A stretch of DNA of 64,000 bases, taken from contig CAVZJG010000004.1 in assembly GCA_963775575.1 (NCBI GenBank), positions 372,001 to 436,000 on the forward strand, given 5' to 3'. Of this stretch, positions 16,485 to 24,874 are shown piece after piece. The number at the start of each line of letters is the position of its first letter. Positions within the stretch are counted from its first letter, which is position 1. Source of the stretch: Roseiarcus sp963775575 (GTDB lineage: Bacteria; Pseudomonadota; Alphaproteobacteria; Rhizobiales; Beijerinckiaceae). The position numbers and the translations under genes are program-made. Below the pieces are notes generated by a model that was not told the DNA's origin, ran no database searches, and worked only from the letters and a program-made list of their open reading frames with translations.

Positions 16485-18653
16485 TCAGGCCGCCCACAGC
16501 GACGGCGTCGACGGGCCCATCGGCGTCCGGACGCGATCGGCGGGGGCGATCGAGGGGCCGAGCGCCGCAAGGAGCGGCGTCAGGAACGCCGCGTAGGGGC
16601 GCCACCGTCCCACCGAACTCCTGTAAAGCGGCCGGCGCACTTGGACGAGGCTGGCGGTGCACACGCTTCGCGCATGGCGATGGAAGTCGAGGCAACGCGC
16701 GTCCCAGTCGAGTCCGCAATGGCCGACGATGCGGCGCGCCTGCCCTTCGAGATCGGCGACGACGTCCTCGTAGCGCACGTCGATCATCATCCCCTTCGGC
16801 AGCGCTTCGCGCCAATGGCCCATCAGCGCCTCGTAGGCGCGGTAATAGCGGCCGACCTCCGCCATGTCGTAGGCGTAGGGCAGGTTTTCCCCGAACAGGG
16901 TCGAGAAACAGGAGAAGCAGGTGTCGATGGGGTCGCGTCGGACGTGAACGATGCGCGCATTGGGCAGCGCCAGCGCGATCAGACCGGCGAAGCGGAAGTT
17001 CTCGGTCGTCTTGTTGACGATCCGGCTCGCCGAGGACGCGCCAGCGCCGATGCGCCTGACATAATTCGCCCCGAGCCGACGAAATTGTTCGTCGGACATC
17101 GCAGCGACGATTTCCGGGCGACGCAGCGCCAGCGCCGCGACGCCACCGAGTTCCCCCGCCGCCCGCTCGAAATCGTCGATCTCTCCCGCGCCGTGGACGT
17201 CGCGATGGCTCGCCAGGATCTGCTCGACGAGCGTGGTGCCGGAGCGCGGCATGCCGACGACGAACACCGGCGCCGGGGAGGGATCGCCGCAACCGGCGCG
17301 GCGGGCCAGGAATTCGCGGGTGTAGACCGCCTGCGCGCGTCGCAGGCCGCCGAGGACCGTCGCCTCGTCATACTCGGACTGCTTGCGCTTCAGCGCGCAG
17401 CCCGCCGACAGATGATAAAACGCGCGCTCGGCGTCATCCACGTCGGCGTAGGCCTTGCCGAGGGCGAAATGCGCGAAAATCCGTTCGTTCGCGTTTGGCA
17501 GCGAATTTTCCCGCGCCAATTCCTCCATGGCCGGGAAGAGCGGGTCGCCGAGTTCGAACCGCTTCGTTTGCGCGAGGCGATGGTAGGATAGCGTTCTCCT
17601 CGGAGCCAGCGTGATCGCGGCTTTGGCGGAGGCGCTCGCCTCCGCCAGACGGCCGAGTTGGAGCAACGCGACTCCCTTGTTGTCGAAGGCCGCCGCATAG
17701 TTCGGCTTGAGGGCGATGGCCGCGTCGTAACTGGCGAGCGCCTCCTCTTCGCGGCCGAGGTTGGCTAGGGCGGAGCCGCGGTTGTTGTGGGCCTCGGCGA
17801 AGTCGGGCTGGAGGGCGAGCGCTTTGTCGCAGCTCGCCAGCGCCTCCGCGGGTCGCTTGATCTCGATGAGCGCCGCGGCGCGGTTGGCGAGCGCCTGGAC
17901 AAAGTCGGGCTTGAGGGCGAGCGCCTGCTGGTAGCTCGTCAGCGCTTCTTTCGCGCGCCCCAGTTTGATCAGCGCATTGCCGCGGTTGTTGAGCGCGTTG
18001 GCCGAATGGGGGTTCGCAGCGAGCGCCCGGTCGTAGCAGGCGAGCGCCTCCTGCGCGCGGCCGAGCTCGACGAGCGCGTTGCCCCGATTGTTGAGCGCAT
18101 CGGCGTGGTCCGGCCGAATAGCGAGCGCTCTGTTTAGGCTCGCCAGCGCCTCCGCGGGGCGTCCCAGCTCGCGCAGCAGCCCGCCGCGATTGGCGAGCGC
18201 CTCGACGAGATCCGGCCTGACGGCGAGCGCCCTGTCGTAACTCGCCAGCGCGTCGCGAGGGCGCTCGAGGGCGACGAGCGCGATGCCTTTGTTGCTGAGG
18301 GCGCCGGCGTGATCGGGCTCGAGGGCGATCGCCTCGTCGTAACAGGCGACGGCCTGCTCGAAGCGGCCCATCGTCGCCTGGACGACCCCCAAGTCCGACC
18401 AGACGGCGGCGTGCGCCGGCGCCGCGCGCAGAGCCGCGCTCAACGACCGCGACGCCTCTTCGTTCCTGCGCTGCTGAAATTGAAGAAGTCCCAACTGATG
18501 CAAGGCTTCGAAATGGCGGGACTGCGCCGCCAGGACCGCCTTGTAGAGACGCTCGGCCCGATCGAGTTCGCCGAGCCGATGCATCCGTATGGCGCCCTGC
18601 AACAGCGGCGACGCGTCGGAAGCGGGGCTGCGGATCGGAGGTCTCTGCTTCAT
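16485..18653 (-). CDS. TPR-repeat sulfotransferase
   Basis: A 722-residue cytoplasmic protein. Residues about 20-390 are a run of tetratricopeptide repeats (ALxNRGNALxELGRxxEALxxYDRALAxxP). The C-terminal third is a PAPS-dependent sulfotransferase: the 5'-phosphosulfate loop is VFVVGMPRSGTTLVEQILASH and the 3'-phosphate segment is RIVHVRRDPIDTCFSCF, followed by MMIDVRYEDVVAD. This architecture is widespread in alphaproteobacteria; acceptors are generally unknown, with protein tyrosines or surface glycans as possibilities. I chose ATG 18653, which begins MKQRPPIRSP with GGGGA upstream; longer in-frame extensions lack family support. Confidence 0.88.
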   Translation of the reverse strand: MKQRPPIRSPASDASPLLQGAIRMHRLGELDRAERLYKAVLAAQSRHFEALHQLGLLQFQQRRNEEASRSLSAALRAAPAHAAVWSDLGVVQATMGRFEQAVACYDEAIALEPDHAGALSNKGIALVALERPRDALASYDRALAVRPDLVEALANRGGLLRELGRPAEALASLNRALAIRPDHADALNNRGNALVELGRAQEALACYDRALAANPHSANALNNRGNALIKLGRAKEALTSYQQALALKPDFVQALANRAAALIEIKRPAEALASCDKALALQPDFAEAHNNRGSALANLGREEEALASYDAAIALKPNYAAAFDNKGVALLQLGRLAEASASAKAAITLAPRRTLSYHRLAQTKRFELGDPLFPAMEELARENSLPNANERIFAHFALGKAYADVDDAERAFYHLSAGCALKRKQSEYDEATVLGGLRRAQAVYTREFLARRAGCGDPSPAPVFVVGMPRSGTTLVEQILASHRDVHGAGEIDDFERAAGELGGVAALALRRPEIVAAMSDEQFRRLGANYVRRIGAGASSASRIVNKTTENFRFAGLIALALPNARIVHVRRDPIDTCFSCFSTLFGENLPYAYDMAEVGRYYRAYEALMGHWREALPKGMMIDVRYEDVVADLEGQARRIVGHCGLDWDARCLDFHRHARSVCTASLVQVRRPLYRSSVGRWRPYAAFLTPLLAALGPSIAPADRVRTPMGPSTPSLWAA

Positions 18654-18946
18654 GGCGATGATCCCCGCGAGTCCGATCGGGATTCGCCTGATTCGATGTC
18701 GGCCGCGCGACTTGGCGGAAGGCGTCGATAAGAACCTTCGAACCTTTCGCCTGGCTTGCGGGCGCCGGGGGCGTTCACCGATGCAAGTCGTTGAATTCAT
18801 GTGGCGCGGCGTCGCCGATTTCCGAGTCGCGGCGGCTGCTTCGCTCCTCGCCCGCGACAACGGCGCGCCTTGCACAGCCTCACTCCGGCGGTCGACGTGA
18901 CCGAGATCAAGGACGCGGTCGCGTTCCTCGATGCGCCGAGCGACGG

Positions 18947-19477
18947 CTACGCGCCGCGCGAGCGGCCGCCGCGGGAAAAACTGCGACGCAGGTCGGCCAT
19001 GCGGACGATCATGGCGCGCCGAGGATCGAACGGCAGGTCTTGAAAGCCCCAACGGCGGTAGAAGCTGCGCACGGCGTCGTCGAGAGGATGCGTGATGACG
19101 CCGATGCTGGCGATCGCATCGGACGCGGCGAGCGCCGTTCGCAGCGCGAACAGCAGCAAGGAGGCGGCGTGTCCCTGCCCCTGATATGCCCTATCGACGG
19201 CGAGTTGACCGAGCAGCGTGACCGGCAGGGGGTCGGGCCGGTTGCGCTGCTGCGGCCTGGGCAGGAACGCGCGCTCGATCTGGGCGGCGCTCAGCGCCAC
19301 GTAGCCGACGAGCCTGCCGGACGCGGCGTCGGCGATAACGGTTACGCGCGATGCGCCGTTGACGTGGTTGAGCCAAGCATGGCGGCGAAACCAGACGTTG
19401 AGGGATTCTCTGCCGCAATCGAACCGGCCCCGCTCGTCGTCTTCGGCCAGAGGACGCGGCGGCGTGACCGTCGCCAC
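18947..19477 (-). CDS. GNAT toxin, TacT-like tRNA acetyltransferase
   Basis: A 176-residue GNAT acetyltransferase of the type that acetylates aminoacyl-tRNA and arrests translation. Features are FDCGRESLNVWFRRHA, the acetyl-CoA loop region VTLLGQLAVDRAYQGQGHAASLLLFALRTAL (Q/R-x-x-G-x-G/A) and the catalytic-tyrosine region AVRSFYRRWGFQDLPFDPRRAMIVRMADL. GTG start at 19477, one base after the antitoxin stop, so the pair is coupled. Target tRNA cannot be read from sequence. Confidence 0.87.
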   Translation of the reverse strand: MATVTPPRPLAEDDERGRFDCGRESLNVWFRRHAWLNHVNGASRVTVIADAASGRLVGYVALSAAQIERAFLPRPQQRNRPDPLPVTLLGQLAVDRAYQGQGHAASLLLFALRTALAASDAIASIGVITHPLDDAVRSFYRRWGFQDLPFDPRRAMIVRMADLRRSFSRGGRSRGA

Positions 19478-19478
19478 G

Positions 19479-19757
19479 TCACCGTTGCCAAGACGGGGTC
19501 ATGTCGGCGAGTTCCGCGAGCGCCGGGATCGTAGCGGCGGGGCGAGCCGCCCAAGCCTCGAATTTTCGCCAATCCTTGGCTGGAATGGCGACGACGGATC
19601 GACTGAGGACTTCCGTCTCGGCGGCTTCGAGGGCCTTGCGACGCATGAACTCGCTGAGGGTCGTGCGCGATTGCTCCGCCGCCGCTTCGAGAATCGCGCG
19701 CTCGTCCGGGTTCACCCGAACGCTGAGAATCGTTGTGCTCGAAGAAGCGCTTGCCAT
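19479..19757 (-). CDS. DUF1778 (TacA-like) antitoxin
   Basis: A 92-residue ribbon-helix-helix antitoxin: TTILSVRVNPDERAILEAAAEQSRTTLSEFMRRKALEAAE is the DNA-binding domain and the C-terminal 40 residues should wrap the toxin. It precedes the GNAT toxin by one base. An inverted repeat overlaps its -10 region (19759-19777), fitting autoregulation. Confidence 0.9.
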   Translation of the reverse strand: MASASSSTTILSVRVNPDERAILEAAAEQSRTTLSEFMRRKALEAAETEVLSRSVVAIPAKDWRKFEAWAARPAATIPALAELADMTPSWQR

Positions 19758-19758
19758 G

Positions 19759-19793
19759 TGTATGACAATAGCATACAGGGGCGCGACTTTCAA
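19759..19793 (-). promoter_or_regulatory. TA operon promoter with overlapping operator
   Basis: On the minus strand TTGAAA (19793-19788), a 17-base spacer and TATTGT (19770-19765) form a sigma70-type promoter. TGTATG-N7-CATACA (19759-19777) is a perfect inverted repeat covering the -10 box and is a likely binding site for the antitoxin. Only seven bases separate the -10 box from ATG, predicting a leaderless or nearly leaderless mRNA. Confidence 0.6.
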
Positions 19794-20280
19794 TCGGATT
19801 TCCGGGGAGCGGTCCCTGAACCGGTCATTGCGAAAGCAACCCTCGGGTCGCGACCTGCTCCGCCCTCGTCTTTCGCCATGCTGGTGCAGCGACAGCCCGC
19901 CCCTTCTCTCGCGAAGCGCGAGCGCGGCATGCGACGCACGACGGACGAGGGCGGCGCGACCTTGACCGGCGCCAGCTTGGCAGGGGGTGCCGTCTTTCCA
20001 CGCGGAAACCTCTTTGTTCCGAAGTTTTGCGGCGGTCAATGGTCCTCGACCGCCGGACGCAGCGCGCAAAAAGCGCGCCATTGACAGCCCCAAAATTTTG
20101 CAAGTTCATGCTTCCATGAGGAAAGACGGCTCGGCGTGTGGCGAAGAGGCGCCGGGCGGGCCCAATCGAGAAGGTCTGGAGCCTACTGCTGAGTGGCGAA
20201 ATTGTGAAATTCGTATCCTGGCCCTTGTAGTTCCCGTAATGCCAATGGCGAGTTCGAGTTTAACTTAAAGGGGGGAGGAC
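19794..20280. other. Intergenic region, no gene seen
   Basis: Between the divergent TA operon and the orphan membrane gene. It contains the palindromic repeat at 19992-20127 and shifts from GC-rich to AT-rich composition near 20170. The GTG at 20281 is preceded by GGGGGGAG. Confidence 0.5.
19992..20127. repeat. 136-bp imperfect inverted-repeat element
   Basis: Both ends read GTCTTTCC...GGAA inward and are followed by about 30 bases of weaker similarity, then TTTTG and GTCAATGG on both arms. A single arm of the same type occurs at 8591-8622. Non-coding; probably a MITE-like or extragenic palindrome family. Confidence 0.55.
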
Positions 20281-21165
20281 GTGGCAGATAATATTGCAAG
20301 AGCGCCGGAAGCTTGGCGCAACTTTTCGGATAAAGTGCCGCTCCGTGCAATGGTGCTCGACAAAGGCGATCTCAAAAAACTCTATAGAATAATCAACGAC
20401 AAGCAAAGTGAATTCAGAGATCGATTTATGCCGATTCTCGCAATTCAGCCGAATGAAACACAGGATGACTTTAATGCAAGAAAGAAACGAGTTTTTGAAG
20501 CTTTTGTTACGTCGATGACGATACAGAGAACAAATGGTGAATACCTTCACGGGAACAATGAACAATTTCTCGACGAGGATAATCTTCCCGATCAAATACA
20601 ATCAATACTATTCACAACCAGTTCCGTTCCGCGAACCCTAGGTATAGAGCCTGTAAGCCGAATTGTTTTGTTCCTCGATTTCACGCGCCCGCCCCTATTT
20701 AATCTTAGCAGACTGCCAAGCCAGCCGACGGCAAATGAAAGCAATTTTGAAGTCGCTTCGGATAGTGAATCGTTGTTTGCAGCATCGAGGGCACGGCTCG
20801 TTGATTTTTTTAACGAAAGGAAGGCGCGAGTGAATTGGCTTCATGGCGGAGCCGTGTATGATTTTAGTGTATTTGTTGCCGGAATACCAATTGGAATTCT
20901 GGCGGTGTATTGCGCAAGCGAAGTAGTGAACAGGTTTACCAGTCTATCAAATATAGTGGCGGCGGCGATTTATATTTACGTGTTTTTCCTAGCTCTAAAT
21001 GTCTTCCGTATATTGTTTATGTATTCGAGATGGGTGTTTCCTAAAATTGAATTGAAATCCGAAAGATCATCGCCGTTTCGCCATAGGGTCGTTTGGGCGG
21101 GGATAACTATTGCAGTAGTGGGGGCGCTATTGGCGAGCGCAATTTGGGATTCCGTGACGAAGTGA
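20281..21165 (+). CDS. Orphan membrane protein of AT-rich origin, unknown function
   Basis: A 294-residue protein with GTG start and a strong GGGGGGAGGAC leader. Residues 1-185 look soluble and charged (LDKGDLKKLYRIINDKQSEF, DDFNARKKRVFEAF). The C-terminal third has three hydrophobic helices: SVFVAGIPIGILAVYCASEVV, AAAIYIYVFFLALNVFRILF and WAGITIAVVGALLASAIW. Codon use is AT-rich, unlike neighbours, indicating transfer. No catalytic motif was recognised. The layout (cytosolic domain plus terminal helices) is compatible with a membrane effector or sensor, but nothing here proves a function. It stands alone beside an IS66 element and a toxin-antitoxin pair. Confidence 0.7.
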   Translation: MADNIARAPEAWRNFSDKVPLRAMVLDKGDLKKLYRIINDKQSEFRDRFMPILAIQPNETQDDFNARKKRVFEAFVTSMTIQRTNGEYLHGNNEQFLDEDNLPDQIQSILFTTSSVPRTLGIEPVSRIVLFLDFTRPPLFNLSRLPSQPTANESNFEVASDSESLFAASRARLVDFFNERKARVNWLHGGAVYDFSVFVAGIPIGILAVYCASEVVNRFTSLSNIVAAAIYIYVFFLALNVFRILFMYSRWVFPKIELKSERSSPFRHRVVWAGITIAVVGALLASAIWDSVTK

Positions 21166-21310
21166 CTTTCGGCAATTAGTGCTTGCCGAACTACCCTGGG
21201 GGCGTCTCCGCCACCTGGCTTCCTCCATTGATTACGTCGACCGGATATCCAACCCCTCATCAGCCACCCTCTGCTCGCGAGCCAAGCCCTCGCGCCGCGA
21301 CGGGGCGGCG

Positions 21311-22834
21311 GTAACTCCCAAGGCGTGGTGAGTCTGGAATGCCACAGTGTTTGGGAAACGGCATTGATATGCGGATTGTGGGAGACGGCGGCACGAGACT
21401 GTGAATCAAGGGTGGGATGGTTCTTCCCGCCGAAGTCGAGGAGTTGATAGCGTCTCTGAGGGCGGAGATCGCGGCGTTGCGGGCCGAGGTGGCCGATCTT
21501 CGTCGGCAATTGGGGCGGGACAGACTCGAACAGTTCGCAACCGCCTTCGAGTGACGGGCTGCGGAAGAAACCGCGTATTGGAGGCAGTCTGCGCGGCCGT
21601 TCGGGCAAGACGAGCGGCGGCCAGACGGGTCATAAGGGCGGCACGCTGCGGCAGGTCGCCGATCCCGATTGCGTGGTTGGGCACGCGGCGTGCGCATGCG
21701 GCCATTGCGGTTGGCCTCTCGAGGCGGGGTCGGCGATAGGGGTCGAGAAGCGGCAAGTGTTCGACCTTCCCGAGCGCCCGCTGCGGGTCACGGAACATCA
21801 GGCCTCGATTTACCGCTGCGCGCATTGCCGGGGCGTGACGAAGGCGGTTTTTCCCGAAGGCGTGGTCTCGCCTGCCCAGTATGGCGAGCGCATCAAGGCC
21901 GCGGCGATCTATCTCAATGTCCAGCAACTCATCCCCGAGGATCGGACCGCGCAAGCGCTGAGCGATCTGTTCGACGCGCCGCTGATCTGTCCGGCCAGCC
22001 TTGTCGCTTGGATCGCCAAGAAGGGACAAGAGTTGCGGCAAGTTTACCAGGCCATCGGCGAGCGCGTGGCCGAGGCGAAGGTTCGCCATCTCGACGAGAC
22101 GGGATATCGCATCGCCGGTAAGCTGCAATGGCTGCATACGACTTCGAGCCAAGCCTTCACCTTCTATCGCGCCGACGAAAAGCGCGGCGCGATCCCGCAG
22201 GATTTGAAGGGGGGCGTCGTCGTGCACGACCACTTCCTGCCTTATCGTCGGCTCGACGCGGTCGAACACGCCTTCTGCAACGCCCATATCTTGCGCGAAC
22301 TCCAGTGTTTGATCGAGTTCGACAAGGAGCCGTGGGCCGAACTCATGCGCGACACGCTTCGGGCGGCGAATATCGCCGTTCATGAGGCGCGCGAGGCGGG
22401 CGCGAAGGCGCTGGAGCCCAAAGTCATCGCGGCCTTCGTCGACCAATATTGGGCCGCGGTTCGGCTCGGCCTCGCTTTCCATCGCCAGTTGCCCGCACTC
22501 CACGCCAAGGCCAACGCGAGCGGACGAACAAAGCAGCGCCCCGGCCGCAATCTGCTCGAAAGGCTGAAGACGTTCAAAGTCGAAACGCTGCGCTTCCTCA
22601 CCGACTTCGACGTGCCCTTCACCAACAACCTGGCCGAACAGGACCTCAGGATGATGAAGGTCAAAATGAAAATCTCGGGCTCGTTTCGAACCCTCGACGG
22701 CGCCCAAAGCTTCGCGCGCCTCAGGTCAGTCGTCTCAACCGCGAGAAAACAGGGGGCCAACATCCTCAAAACCCTCGCCGACCCGCCAACACAGATCGCG
22801 CTCGCCCTCAACGGCTAGACGGCTTGGGAGTTAC
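21311..22834 (+). mobile_element. IS66-family insertion sequence (single-transposase type)
   Basis: A 1524-bp element with ends GTAACTCCCAAG-G and the complement of GTAACTCCCAAG-C, flanked by a perfect 8-bp duplication GGGCGGCG at 21303-21310 and 22835-22842. It carries one transposase gene and no tnpA/tnpB, i.e. the ISBst12-like subgroup. The duplication is still perfect, suggesting recent insertion. The MITE at 80-255 shares its terminal 12 bases. Confidence 0.93.
21417..22818 (+). pseudogene. IS66 transposase with a +1 frameshift
   Basis: Starts MVLPAEVEELIASLRAEIAALRAEVADLRRQLGRD (leucine-zipper region). One extra base in 21522-21525 then shifts the frame; in the next frame translation continues SSNSSQPPSSDGLRKKPR, the zinc-finger segment CACGHC...CAHC, the DDE core (HLDETGYRIAGKLQWLHT, VHDHFLPY, and ALPHRL-region FTNNLAEQDLRMMKVKMKISG) to 22818. 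Repairing that base gives about 466 residues, the usual length. The downstream open frame starts only at ATG 21673, so the zipper is lost. Confidence 0.9.
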
Positions 22835-22935
22835 GGGCGGCGGGAAATCGTCACGCAAGCCGTTGAAAACAGGCGCTCGCGCCGTAAAACGGCGCCGCCC
22901 TCGGTCGGTTCGGGCGCCGCGTCTGCTTCGCTGCG

Positions 22936-24168
22936 TTACCCCCCCAGCGCCGCGAAGCGGATGACGCGGCAGGGATCGCCCGCCGCGGCCGGGGGCGCGT
23001 CGGGCGGGCGCACGATCAGCGCGTCGGCGCGCGCCAGCGTCTTGATCAGCGAGGAATCCTGCGAAGGCGCGGGGCGAGCGAGCAAGGCGCCGTCGCCGTC
23101 GCGCGTCAGAGCCGCGCGCAAGTACGTCCTGCGGGCGCCGTTGGGGCCGAGCGCGACCGCGAGGCGCGCGGGTTCGCTGGGGTCGGCGCCCGCTTCCGGG
23201 TCGCCGACCAGCGCGCGCAGCAGCGGCCGCAGAAACAGCAGCGCGCAGACCATCGACGAAGCCGGATTGCCGGGCAGGCCGAGCACGGTCGTTGCGCCGA
23301 GCCGGCCGTGGATCATCGGCTTGCCCGGCCGCATGGCGATGCGCCAGAAGTCGAGCTCCATGCCGGCTTCGGCGAGCGCCTGTCGTACCAGATCGCGATC
23401 GCCGACCGAGGCGCCGCCGAGCGTCGCCAGCACGTCGGCCTTCGCCTCGCGCGCCCGCGCGAGGCTCGCCGCGAGCGCGTTCGGGTCGTCGGCGGCGACG
23501 CCGAGGTCGATCGGCTCGCCGCCGGCGGCGGCGACGACGCCGGCGACGGCGAAAGCGTTGGAGGCGACGACCTGGGCGGGGCCGCGCGCCGCGCCCGGCG
23601 CGACCAGTTCGTCGCCGGCAGCGAGAATGGCGACGCGGGGCCGCCGGCGCACGACCAAGCTCGCACAGTCGGCCGCGGCGGCGAGCGCGACGTCGCGGGG
23701 GGTGAGGCGCCGGCCCGCGGCGAGCATCGCCTCGCCCGCCTCGAAGTCGCAGCCGCGCGGCCGGACGTTGTCGCCCGGCGAGACGCTGGTCTGAAGCGCG
23801 ATCCAATCGCCATCGCGCCGCGCCTCCTCCTGCATCACGACCGCGTCGGCGCCGTCGGGCATCGGCGCGCCGGTGAAAATCCGCGCCGCTTGGCCCGCCG
23901 CGACGCTTCCCGCGAAAGCGTGTCCGGCCGCCGACACGCCGACTGCCGCGAGCCGGGCTCCGGGCTGCGCCGCGTCGGCCGCGCGCACCGCATAGCCGTC
24001 CATCGACGAACTGGCGAAGGGCGGCTGGGCGTGCGACGCGCGCGCCTCGCGCGCCAACGTCCGCCCGAGCGCGTCGGCGAGCGCGACGCTCTCCTCGCCC
24101 AAGGGTTGGCGCGCCGAGGCGAGCACGCGCGCCAGCGCCTCCTCGACCGAAATCAGGCCGCCGGTCAT
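22936..24168 (-). CDS. moeA: Molybdopterin molybdotransferase MoeA
   Basis: Inserts molybdate into adenylylated molybdopterin in the last step of molybdenum-cofactor synthesis. In 410 residues: SVEEALARVLA at the N-terminus, SSMDGYAVR, FTGAPMPDGADAVVMQEE, the MoCF-domain loop TLGGASVGDRDLVRQAL, and VLGLPGNPASSMVCALLF. The ATG at 24168 overlaps the moaC stop (ATGA), so the two are translationally coupled. It ends just beside the IS66 target site. Confidence 0.95.
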   Translation of the reverse strand: MTGGLISVEEALARVLASARQPLGEESVALADALGRTLAREARASHAQPPFASSSMDGYAVRAADAAQPGARLAAVGVSAAGHAFAGSVAAGQAARIFTGAPMPDGADAVVMQEEARRDGDWIALQTSVSPGDNVRPRGCDFEAGEAMLAAGRRLTPRDVALAAAADCASLVVRRRPRVAILAAGDELVAPGAARGPAQVVASNAFAVAGVVAAAGGEPIDLGVAADDPNALAASLARAREAKADVLATLGGASVGDRDLVRQALAEAGMELDFWRIAMRPGKPMIHGRLGATTVLGLPGNPASSMVCALLFLRPLLRALVGDPEAGADPSEPARLAVALGPNGARRTYLRAALTRDGDGALLARPAPSQDSSLIKTLARADALIVRPPDAPPAAAGDPCRVIRFAALGG

Positions 24169-24653
24169 CGCGCCGGCTCGGGAGCGCGCCATGGGCCCGA
24201 CTTGCCGCCGCGCTTCTCGATCAGGCGCAGGCCTTCGATGCGCATGGCGCGATCGACCGCCTTGGCCATGTCGTAAATCGTCAAGCAGGCGACGGCCGCC
24301 GCGGTCAGAGCCTCCATCTCGACGCCGGTGCGGCCATGCGTCTTGACCTCGGCGCGGACGATCACGCCGGGCAGGGCCTTGTCGGGCGTAAGCTCGAGGA
24401 CGACGTGGGTCAGGGCGATCGGATGGCAGAGCGGGATCAGCTCGTGCGTCCGTTTGGCCGCCATGATCCCGGCGATCCGCGCCGCGCCGAGCGCGTCGCC
24501 CTTCTGCGCCTCGCCCGCGAGGATCAGCGCCAGGGTCTCGGGCTTCATGGCGACGCGCCCCTCGGCGATCGCGACGCGATCCGTCGCGTCCTTGTCGGAA
24601 ACGTCGACCATGCGCGCCTCGCCCGAGGCGCCGATATGGGTGAGCGCGGCCAT
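24165..24653 (-). CDS. moaC: Cyclic pyranopterin monophosphate synthase MoaC
   Basis: Converts the MoaA product to cyclic pyranopterin monophosphate. The 162-residue product has MVDVSDKDATDRVAIAEGRVAMKPETL, the conserved KGDALGAARIAGIMAAKRTHELIPLCHPI, and EVKTHGRTGVEMEALTAAAVACLTIYDMAKAVD. I chose ATG 24653 with GGGGG just upstream rather than TTG at 24665. First gene of a moaC-moeA operon. Confidence 0.95.
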   Translation of the reverse strand: MAALTHIGASGEARMVDVSDKDATDRVAIAEGRVAMKPETLALILAGEAQKGDALGAARIAGIMAAKRTHELIPLCHPIALTHVVLELTPDKALPGVIVRAEVKTHGRTGVEMEALTAAAVACLTIYDMAKAVDRAMRIEGLRLIEKRGGKSGPWRAPEPAR

Positions 24654-24874
24654 GCCCCCTATCAATCAAGTTTCGCCGCCGCTGGCAACGGCGGCGTTGT
24701 CGAGGCCGTCGCATTTGAGTTTCGCGCCCCTCTCTCGCGAGCGGGGAAGGAATTAGACGCGCGCAGGGCTTGAGAAATCCGGCCAAGCCTGAGACATTGG
24801 CCGCCGTCGCATCCCCTTCGCCGGAGGCTCGTCATGCGCAACCCCGCCGTCTCTTTTGCCATCGAGCCCGCCCG

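Noticed and set aside
21519..21526. Programmed frameshifting in the IS66 transposase
   Set aside because: No slippery heptamer or downstream hairpin is apparent at the shift, and members of this subgroup use a single frame; an accidental insertion is more likely.
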